From NCBI RefSeq assembly GCF_042658685.1, contig NZ_JBHSQY010000025.1: a DNA stretch of 8,721 nucleotides; one strand, given 5' to 3'. The stretch comes from Macrococcoides bohemicum (GTDB lineage Bacteria > Bacillota > Bacilli > Staphylococcales > Staphylococcaceae). Below, piece by piece: positions 1 to 5,714 of this stretch (position 1 is the stretch's first letter; each line of letters starts with the position of its first letter). The notes below the pieces were generated by a model. That model ran no database searches, was not told where the DNA came from, and saw only the letters and a list, made by a program, of their open reading frames with translations. Both the position numbers and the translations under genes were made by a program.

Positions 1-153
1 CTCTATATAAAAAGAACCGCAGGTCTCTTCAGATCTACGGATTTTCGCCATGCCACGAAATTAGCATCATGCTAGCAAGTTAAGCGAACACTGACATGAT
101 AAATTTGTGGTTAGCTATATTTTTTTACTTTGCAACAGAACCGGAGAATTTCT

Positions 154-360
154 ATGATGTCAGGTGGAATGGGCGTATTTATGATGCTCTTTTGGATTGT
201 GATTCTAGGATTGGTTATTTATGGAATTTACCGACTGGTTACTACCAGAGCAACAAAAAAGGAAGATGGAGCCCTGTCGATTTTAAAAGAGCAATTTGCG
301 CGAGGAGAAATTAGCGAAGGAGAATACGAAAAACGAAAAAGGATGTTAACCAAAGAGTGA
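154..360 (+). CDS. Small SHOCT-domain membrane protein
   Basis: A 68-residue protein. It has a Met/Gly-rich N-terminus (MMSGGMGVFMM), one hydrophobic segment at about residues 8-26, a basic stretch just after it, and a C-terminal SHOCT-like motif (residues about 40-65: LKEQFARGEISEGEYEKRK). SHOCT motifs are short helical pairs found at the ends of many small bacterial membrane proteins, and their role is generally unknown. I chose ATG 154 because GGAG at 143-146 sits seven bases before it; a TTG at 130 would add eight residues but has no ribosome binding site. Such proteins are common near metal-resistance genes in Firmicutes, but a metal role here is inference. The Met-rich start could bind copper, though this is untested. 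No convincing promoter or terminator is visible around it. Confidence 0.8.
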   Translation: MMSGGMGVFMMLFWIVILGLVIYGIYRLVTTRATKKEDGALSILKEQFARGEISEGEYEKRKRMLTKE

Positions 361-422
361 AACGGCTACCGTCTAATCGTCTTGTATCGAATGAAAAAGA
401 CGGGTCAGAGACAGTAAACAAA

Positions 423-492
423 ATCGAGTAGGGGGGAATAACTAATTCCCGTCCTCTCACATCATCGTACGTACGGTTCCGTAGACGACGGT
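423..492 (-). ncRNA. Group IIC intron domains V and VI
   Basis: Domain V occupies 461-492. On the minus strand it pairs ACCGUCGU with ACGAUGAU, then UACG with CGUA around a GAAC loop. Relative to the Oceanobacillus-type domain V (ACCGCCGU/ACGGUGGU and UACC-GAAC-GGUA, as I recall it), one C-G pair has become U-A and one C-G pair has flipped to G-C, so pairing is kept. One further pair has become C-A. The position equivalent to the catalytic CGC triad reads CGU. Domain VI follows at about 423-450: GGGAAT/ATTCCC with the TAGTT loop, then the CCTACTCGAT end carrying the expected branch-point region. Confidence 0.75.
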
Positions 493-510
493 TCAATATT
501 TTGCGTAAGC

Positions 511-559
511 AGACTCCGCCAATGGGGCTTAGCGCCGCTAAACTCCATTGGCGGAGTCT
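511..559. repeat. Perfect 15-bp inverted repeat with nested hairpin
   Basis: The left arm AGACTCCGCCAATGG (511-525) is exactly complementary to 545-559. Between them TTAGC (529-533) pairs with GCTAA (537-541) around GCC, giving a two-stage hairpin of 49 bases. It lies inside the intron remnant, between the maturase tail and domain V. No long T-run follows on either strand, so it is not a textbook terminator. It may be part of intron domain IV or a small inserted element. Confidence 0.85.
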
Positions 560-673
560 CTTTGTTGTAAGGGTCCGTTGAACGTCGGGCGTGTTGGCCA
601 AGCGCCAATATTTCTTGCGTGAGTACGCGATGCGTTTCGTACTGTTCATATCCAGTCCATATCTTCTTAACAT
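554..673 (-). pseudogene. Group II intron reverse transcriptase/maturase, C-terminal fragment
   Basis: About 40 codons with the hallmark C-terminal end of group IIC intron-encoded proteins: LRRYGL, then SRKKYWRLANTP, then QRTLTTKRL. This matches the family pattern xxRKGYWRxANSPxLxxTLTNxxL, the region after the thumb/maturase domain. The fingers, palm (YADD) and thumb are all missing. The reading frame stays open past the family-type ending, through the inverted repeat and domain V, to a stop at 311. That extension looks like translation of intron RNA structure rather than protein. An ATG at 673 begins the frame but has no ribosome binding site and lies beside the permease stop, so I regard the whole as a dead fragment. 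Confidence 0.75.
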
Positions 674-680
674 GGTAAAC

Positions 681-1652
681 TTAGTGCGGACTCTCTTTCA
701 ATTTTTCACTCTTTTTTGTGAAAAGCAGTACTTGGGACACAATGGCAAGTACAGGCAATTCAATTAAAGGTCCGATAACCAAAGCCAAAGCAATGAGTGG
801 TTGGTTGGGAAATGCTGTGACAGCTATAGCCAAGGCGACCGGAGAATTTCGTGCAATAATCGTCAAACTTAAGCTGACCGAATCTTCATAGGAAAACTTC
901 AAGATTCTTCCCATCAGACGACCTAATACATAGTTGATAACAAAAAATATCAAAATAGGTATAATTAAAATATAAATGACTTCCAAGTTATCAAGTAAGT
1001 ATGAACCTTGAGAAGCGAACATTGCCATAATGGCTAATGACAAAAAGAAAATCTGAGCATTGCTAAAAAAGGGTATAACTTTGTTGGTTAAAACTGATTC
1101 TTTTCTTCTCAATAGGAATCTCGTAAGGTGAGCAAGTACGAAAGGAACGATCAATACAATCAATATACTCTCTATAAGTGTCGAGAGGGGTATCGTTTCA
1201 ATGCTTCCAACAAATAGTAGTAGATACACAGGCAAAAATACGACTTGTAGAATCAAATTAATCGGTAGAACGGATGTTGAAAGAGACACATTCCCTTTTG
1301 CTATGCCTGTAAATGCCAGATACCAATCTGTGCAAGGTGTCACCATAAGCATAATGAAACCAATCCATAAAGCCGGATGATCTGATAAGAAAATAGCCCC
1401 TAAACCCCAGGCTAATACTGGTGTCCATATAAAATTAATGATAGTACTGGATCCAAGGAACCTGATATTTAAAAATGCCTTTTTTAATTGATGCAGTGGA
1501 ATCGTCAAAAACAATCCATAGAGCATTAAGAATAAGAACGGAACAACCAGAGTCTCTGCATATTGTTCAATTACGCCTAATTGTCCTAATAAAAGACCTG
1601 ACCCAACAGCGAATAGTATAATAAAAGTTTGGAATTTTTCTAATGTCCCCAT
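681..1652 (-). CDS. ACR3/bile-acid-symporter-family permease, possible arsenite exporter
   Basis: A 323-residue protein with about ten hydrophobic segments, the usual size and shape for the ACR3/SBF transporter family. Two family signatures stand out. One is TPCTDWYLAFTGIAKGN, with the membrane Cys at residue 107 where ACR3 proteins carry their essential Cys. The other is ARNSPVALAIA (267-277) followed by GPLIELPVL, with a membrane Glu at 298. ACR3 proper usually reads RNNxxLAIA, so this is a divergent member and the substrate is uncertain. I chose ATG 1652 (MGTLEKFQTF, with GGAAAAGAGA about eight bases before it). A TTG at 1838 would add 62 residues that lack family character and a binding site. 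The gene runs divergently from the czrA-like/czcD unit, which suggests shared metal control. Its stop abuts a group II intron remnant, and no terminator is visible. Confidence 0.8.
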   Translation of the reverse strand: MGTLEKFQTFIILFAVGSGLLLGQLGVIEQYAETLVVPFLFLMLYGLFLTIPLHQLKKAFLNIRFLGSSTIINFIWTPVLAWGLGAIFLSDHPALWIGFIMLMVTPCTDWYLAFTGIAKGNVSLSTSVLPINLILQVVFLPVYLLLFVGSIETIPLSTLIESILIVLIVPFVLAHLTRFLLRRKESVLTNKVIPFFSNAQIFFLSLAIMAMFASQGSYLLDNLEVIYILIIPILIFFVINYVLGRLMGRILKFSYEDSVSLSLTIIARNSPVALAIAVTAFPNQPLIALALVIGPLIELPVLAIVSQVLLFTKKSEKLKESPH

Positions 1653-1800
1653 AAATAAATCTCTTTTCCATTTAAAAATTTTCTTATAAGATGAACCTTT
1701 CTGCAAATCAGTATAATATAATCTATCAATGATTGCCTTGATTTTCAATTGAAGTGATAGGAAAAAGATAGATGCAATTGTATATAAATTAGAAGGACAA

Positions 1801-1829
1801 ATTTTATAATACTCAGGAGGTCTTGACAA
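1801..1829 (-). promoter_or_regulatory. Candidate promoter for the ACR3-like permease
   Basis: On the minus strand TTGTCA (1829-1824) is followed after 17 bases by TAAAAT (1806-1801). Its -35 lies on the same bases as the plus-strand -35 TTGACA, so the two promoters are back to back and could compete for polymerase. It implies a leader of about 140 bases before ATG 1652. The match is fair, not strong. Confidence 0.4.
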
Positions 1830-1851
1830 TAGTGCCAAACATTTTTAATAT
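1823..1851 (+). promoter_or_regulatory. Sigma-A promoter of the czrA-like/czcD unit
   Basis: TTGACA at 1823-1828, exactly 17 bases, then TATAAT-like TAATAT at 1846-1851: a consensus -35 and near-consensus -10 with ideal spacing. It lies about 60 bases upstream of the ribosome binding site for the repressor. The -10 runs into the operator-like inverted repeat, as expected for an ArsR-family autoregulated promoter. Confidence 0.75.
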
Positions 1852-1877
1852 ATGAGTATATGTTGATATAAGCATAT
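1850..1877. promoter_or_regulatory. Probable ArsR/SmtB-family operator (13-2-13 imperfect inverted repeat)
   Basis: The left arm ATATGAGTATATG (1850-1862), a TT centre, and the right arm GATATAAGCATAT (1865-1877) form an imperfect inverted repeat in which 10 of 13 positions match. Its length, AT richness and two-base centre fit the 12-2-12 sites bound by SmtB/CzrA-type repressors. It overlaps the end of the -10 and the start-site region, so a bound repressor would block transcription of the zinc unit. Confidence 0.6.
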
Positions 1878-1903
1878 TGGCATTGAAAGTTATCATTATA
1901 ACC

Positions 1904-1915
1904 AGGAAGAGGTGA
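1904..1915 (+). promoter_or_regulatory. Ribosome binding site before a missing start codon
   Basis: AGGAAGAGGTGA is a strong purine-rich site, but no ATG, GTG or TTG in the repressor frame follows it. Frame candidates are ATC 1919, ATA 1922 (six bases after GGTGA) and ATT 1931. The GTG at 1912-1914 is in another frame and stops after seven codons, unless one A is removed from the AAAA run at 1924-1927. The site shows that translation was meant to begin here. Confidence 0.6.
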
Positions 1916-1921
1916 CCAATC

Positions 1922-2251
1922 ATAAAAGACATTGAGGAAGACGAAACTGTTGATAATAATAAAGATCTCGATGAAGAAACTTTATTTGTTGTATCCCAGA
2001 CTTTCAAAGTATTAAGTGATCCGACGCGAATCAGAATACTGAATTTGCTTTTCCTTAAAGAATATTCTGTGAATGATATTGCTGAAAACTTACATTTGAG
2101 ACAATCTACTGTTTCTCACCAACTAAGATTTTTGAAGAATTTACGCTTGGTCAAGTATAGAAGAGAGGGTACCACCCTATATTATTCCCATGATGATGCA
2201 CATGTAATGAACATGTTGAAAGAAACGATTGATCACGCTTGTCATCACTGA
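1922..2251 (+). CDS. czrA: CzrA/SmtB-type zinc-sensing ArsR-family repressor, N-terminus uncertain
   Basis: The recognisable protein runs from an acidic N-terminus (KDIEEDETVDNNKDLDEETL) through the winged-helix domain (SDPTRIRIL, then the recognition helix RQSTVSHQLRFLKNLRLV) to a hairpin wing (YRREGTTLYY). The C-terminal helix ends in DDAHVMNMLKETIDHACHH. Its D-x-H ... H-x-x-H spacing, with ten residues between the inner histidines, equals the alpha-5 Zn/Co site of CzrA. There are no N-terminal cysteines of the CadC kind, so zinc sensing is the best guess. It should repress its own promoter and the downstream czcD. No ATG, GTG or TTG lies in frame between the TGA at 1913 and a TTG at 2045, which would cut into the DNA-binding domain. 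I give ATA 1922 as a placeholder start because of the ribosome binding site. The gene may start at a rare codon, carry a start mutation, or be frameshifted in the AAAA run. Confidence 0.75.
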   Translation: MKDIEEDETVDNNKDLDEETLFVVSQTFKVLSDPTRIRILNLLFLKEYSVNDIAENLHLRQSTVSHQLRFLKNLRLVKYRREGTTLYYSHDDAHVMNMLKETIDHACHH

Positions 2252-2317
2252 TGAAAGAACTATATATAGAATTCAATTAAATATACTTATCTGCAAATAT
2301 TAACAGGAGGTAATCGA

Positions 2318-3253
2318 ATGGCTCAGGAACATGACCATACACATGGTGCAAACAAAAAAACGCTTTTGATTAGCTTTATCATTATCACAACATATATGGT
2401 TATTGAAGCGATTGGGGGTTTCTTGACCAACAGTCTCGCCTTACTAGCTGACGCGGGTCATATGTTAAGTGATTCAATTTCGCTAGGTGTTGGGTTGTTG
2501 GCTTTTATACTTGGAGAAAAAGCTGCTGATTATAGTAAAACATATGGATATAAACGGTTTGAAATTCTGGCAGCAGTATTTAATGGAGTTACTCTGGTAC
2601 TGATTGCTATCTACATTTTTTATGAGGCATACCAACGGTTTACGGACCCGCCTGAAGTGGCCTCTACTGGCATGTTGATCATTGCTACTATTGGATTACT
2701 GATAAATATCCTTGTAGCATGGCTCCTCATGCGCGGCGGGGATACAAAGGAAAACTTGAACATACGGGCAGCATTTTTACATGTGTTAGGCGATTTACTT
2801 GGTTCAGTGGGTGCCATTGTTGCAGCTTTGATGATCATCTTCTTCAACTGGGGGTGGGCAGATCCGTTGGCAAGTGTGATTGTCGCAGTGCTTGTATTAA
2901 TAAGTGGGTGGCGTGTGACAAAAGAGTCCATTCATGTATTGATGGAAGGGACACCCAAAAATGTTGAAATTGATGCAGTGATTAAAACCATAGAGAGCAT
3001 TCCTGGTGTAAATAACATGCATGACTTGCATGTATGGAGTATTACAAGTGGTAAAAATGCACTTTCATGCCATGTGGTAGTGGATGGAACCATTTTTGTT
3101 CAGGAAAGTCAGGAAATGTTGAAAACAATTGAACAAAAGTTGGAAGACGAGAATATTGGACATGTAACTATTCAGATGGAAAGTGATAATCATCCTCATA
3201 AAGATTCTGTAATGTGCAAGGATGACAATATGGAGCATAATCATGAACATTAA
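2318..3253 (+). CDS. czcD: CzcD-type cation diffusion facilitator, zinc/cobalt/cadmium exporter
   Basis: A 311-residue cation diffusion facilitator that exchanges cytoplasmic divalent metal for protons across the cell membrane. It has a His-rich N-terminus (HDHTHG), six membrane segments, and then a cytoplasmic domain. The transport site appears as H48-x-x-x-D52 in the second segment (ADAGHMLSD) and H155-x-x-x-D159 in the fifth (HVLGDLLGS), the His-Asp pairs typical of zinc-selective members. The C-terminal domain carries HDLHVW (235-240), H252 and H282, in positions used for metal binding at the dimer interface. The tail is also His-rich (HPHKDS, HNHEH). AGGAGG at 2305-2310 sits seven bases before ATG. 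It follows the czrA-like repressor by 66 bases and ends at a strong terminator, so the two probably form one zinc-induced unit, like staphylococcal czrAB. Confidence 0.92.
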   Translation: MAQEHDHTHGANKKTLLISFIIITTYMVIEAIGGFLTNSLALLADAGHMLSDSISLGVGLLAFILGEKAADYSKTYGYKRFEILAAVFNGVTLVLIAIYIFYEAYQRFTDPPEVASTGMLIIATIGLLINILVAWLLMRGGDTKENLNIRAAFLHVLGDLLGSVGAIVAALMIIFFNWGWADPLASVIVAVLVLISGWRVTKESIHVLMEGTPKNVEIDAVIKTIESIPGVNNMHDLHVWSITSGKNALSCHVVVDGTIFVQESQEMLKTIEQKLEDENIGHVTIQMESDNHPHKDSVMCKDDNMEHNHEH

Positions 3254-3276
3254 ATAAGAGAATATATTGCATTATG

Positions 3277-3310
3277 AAAAAGCTGCCATAATATTAATGG
3301 CAGCTTTTTT
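3277..3310 (+). terminator. Rho-independent terminator after czcD
   Basis: AAAAAGCTGCCAT (3277-3289) pairs perfectly with ATGGCAGCTTTTT (3297-3309) around a seven-base loop, ending in a T-run. The A-run on the other side means it could also work on the minus strand. It closes the zinc unit. Confidence 0.9.
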
Positions 3311-3383
3311 AGCACACTTCATTACTATATATTTGACGATTTCATTACAACTCTTACAGCACACATCTTTTTAGTGGATTAAA

Positions 3384-3392
3384 TGATATAAT
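3384..3392 (+). promoter_or_regulatory. Extended -10 promoter of the copper unit
   Basis: TGATATAAT matches the extended -10 pattern TGnTATAAT perfectly. The -35 region (around 3364-3369) is poor, as is common for extended -10 promoters. Transcription would begin near 3399, leaving a leader of about 34 bases before ATG 3433. I see no clear CopY or CsoR operator. Confidence 0.6.
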
Positions 3393-3432
3393 TCCTATAT
3401 AAATTATGGCAGCTTGAACAGGAGAATGTTAC

Positions 3433-4062
3433 ATGTTTGATTTAAGAATAATGTATGTGGTTATAGCGGCTACACTGTTATTTGTTGCGATTCCGTTCGA
3501 AGAAGCCAGTGGACACTCTGTTTTAGAAGCAGCCGACCCAGTGGATGGAGAACAACTCGAAGAAACCATAGATACAATAGAACTCTACTTTAGTACAAAG
3601 ATTGAAAATGGGAGCACCCTTTACCTTACGAATGAAGAGGGTCAGGAGCTTCAACCATCAGCTATTGATATAGAAGATGATGAAATGAAAGCAACATTTA
3701 AAGATGTGCTCGAATCAGGAACGTATAGAGTGAATTGGAAGATCATCGGAAGTGATGGGCATTTGATTGAGGATGGGTATTCTTTCTCAATATTGGAAAC
3801 TGAAGATAGTAAAATTCAGAAAGGTGTCAATCAAAATGAGAATAATATTAATACCGAAACAAATGATGCCGGTCAGAATAATACTGACTATGGGGTGGGG
3901 AATGAACCGAATGATCAATCTTCCGGCTCAAAAAATACAACCGGAGAACAGACGGATACCGTAAATGATCGAGTTTCGTTAAGTACTGTAATCATAATTC
4001 TTCTTGTAGTTATTGGTACAATATTTGCAATCTGGTTATTTACTGATAAACGCAAAAAGTAG
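3433..4062 (+). CDS. copC: CopC-domain copper-binding protein, membrane anchored
   Basis: A 209-residue exported protein. A signal peptide (residues 1-27) would leave His28 as the first or near-first residue (SGHSVLEAADP). The CopC beta-barrel follows at about 28-121, with DP-x-DGE, a central YFSTKIE strand, and GSDGHLIEDGYSFSI. CopC proteins bind Cu(II) through the N-terminal His plus an Asp and His in the DGH motif; here these are His28, Asp108 and His110, so the Cu(II) site looks intact. There is no Met-rich Cu(I) loop. An Asn/Thr/Glu-rich linker (about 125-180) leads to a membrane anchor (182-203) and a KRKK end, so the domain sits outside the membrane. AGGAGA precedes the ATG by seven bases. 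The stop overlaps the ribosome binding site of copD, so the two are co-translated. Many Bacilli instead have one fused CopC-CopD protein (YcnJ). Confidence 0.88.
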   Translation: MFDLRIMYVVIAATLLFVAIPFEEASGHSVLEAADPVDGEQLEETIDTIELYFSTKIENGSTLYLTNEEGQELQPSAIDIEDDEMKATFKDVLESGTYRVNWKIIGSDGHLIEDGYSFSILETEDSKIQKGVNQNENNINTETNDAGQNNTDYGVGNEPNDQSSGSKNTTGEQTDTVNDRVSLSTVIIILLVVIGTIFAIWLFTDKRKK

Positions 4063-4075
4063 GAGGTGAATTGAA

Positions 4076-5221
4076 ATGCTTTTAGTTTCCTTGACAGAAT
4101 TTATATTATACATTTGTTTCTCGCTCCTCATCGGCTCTTTGATTTTATATATCGTTCCGGAAGATAAGAGGACAACTTTGAACGTGCCCAAAAAGTTACT
4201 ATATTTAACGGCTATTTTAATACCTATAACCGTTTTCTTTCCATTTTTTCGAACGGCAAGTATATTGGCTGGAGATATGGGTCTCTGGTCAACCTTAATG
4301 AATGTAATACTGACCTTTGAAATTGGCAAAGCCTGGCTGTTTATCAGTTTTATATCCATCATTCTCATATTTGTATTGAGAGCCAGGCACCTGACAGAAA
4401 AGTTGCATTTAAAAATGTGGGCTTTGGTTTTAACCTTATTGATGCTGTTCGGCTACACAAATTCAGCACATGCTGCCACCATTACCGAATGGCAAGGATT
4501 CATTGTACATACACTTCATTTCATGTCAATTAGCATATGGATAGGAATTCTTTTTGTAATCAGCTGGTTTTCCAAGGATAAACATAATTGGACACCATTT
4601 TTGAAATGGTTTACTCCAGTGGCAATAATATGCCTTGCAATCGCGATCATTACAGGGTACTTTACTATGGAAATTGATATTGATTCATATGATGATGTGA
4701 ACGCTTCTGTGCTGCAGGAATATCAGAACAGTCTTATAGTGAATTACGGCCAGGCATTGGTTCTGAAGCATATATTTATCATTTCACTTGTAATATTCGC
4801 TTTGATAAATGGATTTCTGTTTAGGAAGCAGCAAAATAATGCGTCATTCAACCCTTTAAAATGGGCAAGACTGGAAAGTATCTATGCTTTGGTTGTGTTC
4901 GGGCTGACAGCCTTTATGGGGCAGTCCTGGCCACCGCATCAAATTTATAGTCTGGTAAAAACAGAGGGGGCTTCCCCCCTATTTAATGCATTGTACGATG
5001 GAGATATTGTAAACACTATCCAGAATGCTGAACAGGGGGGCGTGTTCAATGTCACCATGTCATTTGCTTTGGAAAACTACCTGTTATTCGCTTTAGGTTT
5101 GTTGTTTTTATTATTGACCATATACTCAGCTGTACGAAAAAAGTCTGTTTTCGCTTCTACATTCTCCTCTTTACTGATGTCTATATCCATTTACGTTGGA
5201 ATTATTTTAGGTGTGCAATAG
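4076..5221 (+). CDS. copD: CopD-family copper membrane protein
   Basis: A 381-residue polytopic membrane protein with about eight or nine hydrophobic segments. The CopD domain is seen in the middle: a histidine-bearing segment HAATITEWQGFIVHTL leading to HFMSISIWIGILF (148-160), then TGYFTM (193-198), and NYGQALVLKHIFII (223-236), which matches the family pattern YG-x-x-L-x-x-K. A late WPPHQIY loop (285-291) adds another His. CopD proteins work with CopC and are linked to copper uptake or transfer across the membrane; direction here is not shown by sequence. AGGAGGTGA (4061-4069) overlaps the copC stop and lies six to seven bases before ATG. The gene ends at a two-way terminator. Two G-rich tracts with C-rich partners occur near 4965-4980 and 5034-5041. 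Confidence 0.85.
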   Translation: MLLVSLTEFILYICFSLLIGSLILYIVPEDKRTTLNVPKKLLYLTAILIPITVFFPFFRTASILAGDMGLWSTLMNVILTFEIGKAWLFISFISIILIFVLRARHLTEKLHLKMWALVLTLLMLFGYTNSAHAATITEWQGFIVHTLHFMSISIWIGILFVISWFSKDKHNWTPFLKWFTPVAIICLAIAIITGYFTMEIDIDSYDDVNASVLQEYQNSLIVNYGQALVLKHIFIISLVIFALINGFLFRKQQNNASFNPLKWARLESIYALVVFGLTAFMGQSWPPHQIYSLVKTEGASPLFNALYDGDIVNTIQNAEQGGVFNVTMSFALENYLLFALGLLFLLLTIYSAVRKKSVFASTFSSLLMSISIYVGIILGVQ

Positions 5222-5249
5222 GTGCAGTAAAACAAATCAATATATAAGC

Positions 5250-5285
5250 AAAAGAGGTGCCATCAATTTTGATGACACCTCTTTT
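5250..5285. terminator. Two-way terminator between copD and bdbC
   Basis: The arm at 5250-5265 (AAAAGAGGTGCCATCA) pairs with 5270-5285 with a single C/A mismatch around a four-base loop. A-run and T-run on both sides let it stop copD transcripts on the plus strand and bdbC transcripts on the minus strand. Confidence 0.9.
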
Positions 5286-5297
5286 AATAATGATTTT

Positions 5298-5711
5298 CTA
5301 TTTTCTAACAAGAAGCATACATGCTGAAACTAATGAGAACGCAATTAAGGCTAAAAATGGTATTGTGATGAATCCAAGCCAATTAATATACTCGGTACTG
5401 CATGGCACACCATTGGCACATGGTTTAATTTCCGCAAATCCAGGTACTTTTTGTTCTAAATAATGAAAGAGAGAAATTGAACTGCCAATGATTGATATTG
5501 GTAATACATATTTCTTAACAGATTTATCATTTTGAAAGGTGGCTATTCCAAGTATCAATACTAAAGGATACATTAGGATTCTCTGGTACCAGCAAAGTTC
5601 ACAAGGAATGAAGCTTTGTATTTCGCTGAAGTATAGACTGCCAAGTGTTGCTATAATTGAGACCAACCATGCTACATATAATAATAGCTGAGAAATATCT
5701 GTTTTTCTCAT
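5298..5711 (-). CDS. bdbC: DsbB/BdbC-family disulfide bond formation protein
   Basis: A 137-residue membrane protein with four predicted membrane segments, the normal size for BdbC. It should take electrons from its DsbA-like partner and pass them to quinone, thereby re-oxidising the partner. Both cysteine pairs are present: C37-x-x-C40 in PCELCWYQR, the family signature, and C98 with C104 in PCANGVPCS. It lies three bases after bdbD on the same strand, with AGAGGA about ten bases before ATG, so the two are one transcript. The gene ends at the shared terminator with copD. BdbC/BdbD pairs occur elsewhere in Bacilli for competence or secreted proteins; the placement inside a metal cluster suggests, without proving, a stress-linked copy. 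Confidence 0.92.
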   Translation of the reverse strand: MRKTDISQLLLYVAWLVSIIATLGSLYFSEIQSFIPCELCWYQRILMYPLVLILGIATFQNDKSVKKYVLPISIIGSSISLFHYLEQKVPGFAEIKPCANGVPCSTEYINWLGFITIPFLALIAFSLVSACMLLVRK

Positions 5712-5714
5712 ATC

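Larger units (their letters stand above)
422..675 (-). mobile_element. 3' remnant of a group IIC intron (maturase tail plus domains IV-VI)
   Basis: Read on the minus strand, this stretch has the order expected at the 3' end of a bacterial group IIC intron: the tail of the intron-encoded reverse transcriptase, a short domain IV remainder, domain V, and domain VI ending in CTACTCGAT. The domain V-VI sequence closely resembles, from memory, the Oceanobacillus iheyensis group IIC intron. The 5' part of the intron (domains I-III and most of the reverse transcriptase) is absent. The remnant starts within a few bases of the stop codon of the ACR3-like permease gene, so a deletion or rearrangement joined them. 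It cannot splice or move by itself. The exact 3' boundary (422 or 423) is uncertain by a base or two. Confidence 0.8.

Noticed and set aside
1..153. Possible insertion-sequence end at the left edge (open short frames to about 75, palindrome GCTAGC at 71-76)
   Set aside because: I cannot match it to an element, the frames are too short to judge, and no clear terminal repeat is visible within the window.
311..553. Open frame continuing from the maturase tail to 311 (minus)
   Set aside because: It translates intron domains V and VI and then runs into the end of the SHOCT gene; only residues up to about 40 resemble the maturase.
1653..1838. A 62-residue N-terminal extension of the ACR3-like permease starting at TTG 1838
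   Set aside because: It has no ribosome binding site, covers the likely divergent promoter, and the family's proteins begin near MGTLEKFQTF at ATG 1652.
2620..2967. Open frames on the other strand and in another frame within czcD
   Set aside because: Shadows of a well-supported transporter gene, without family features or ribosome binding sites.
4965..4980. Short G-rich/C-rich hairpin in copD as a terminator or regulator
   Set aside because: A six-bp stem inside a well-conserved coding region with no T-run; best explained by codon content.
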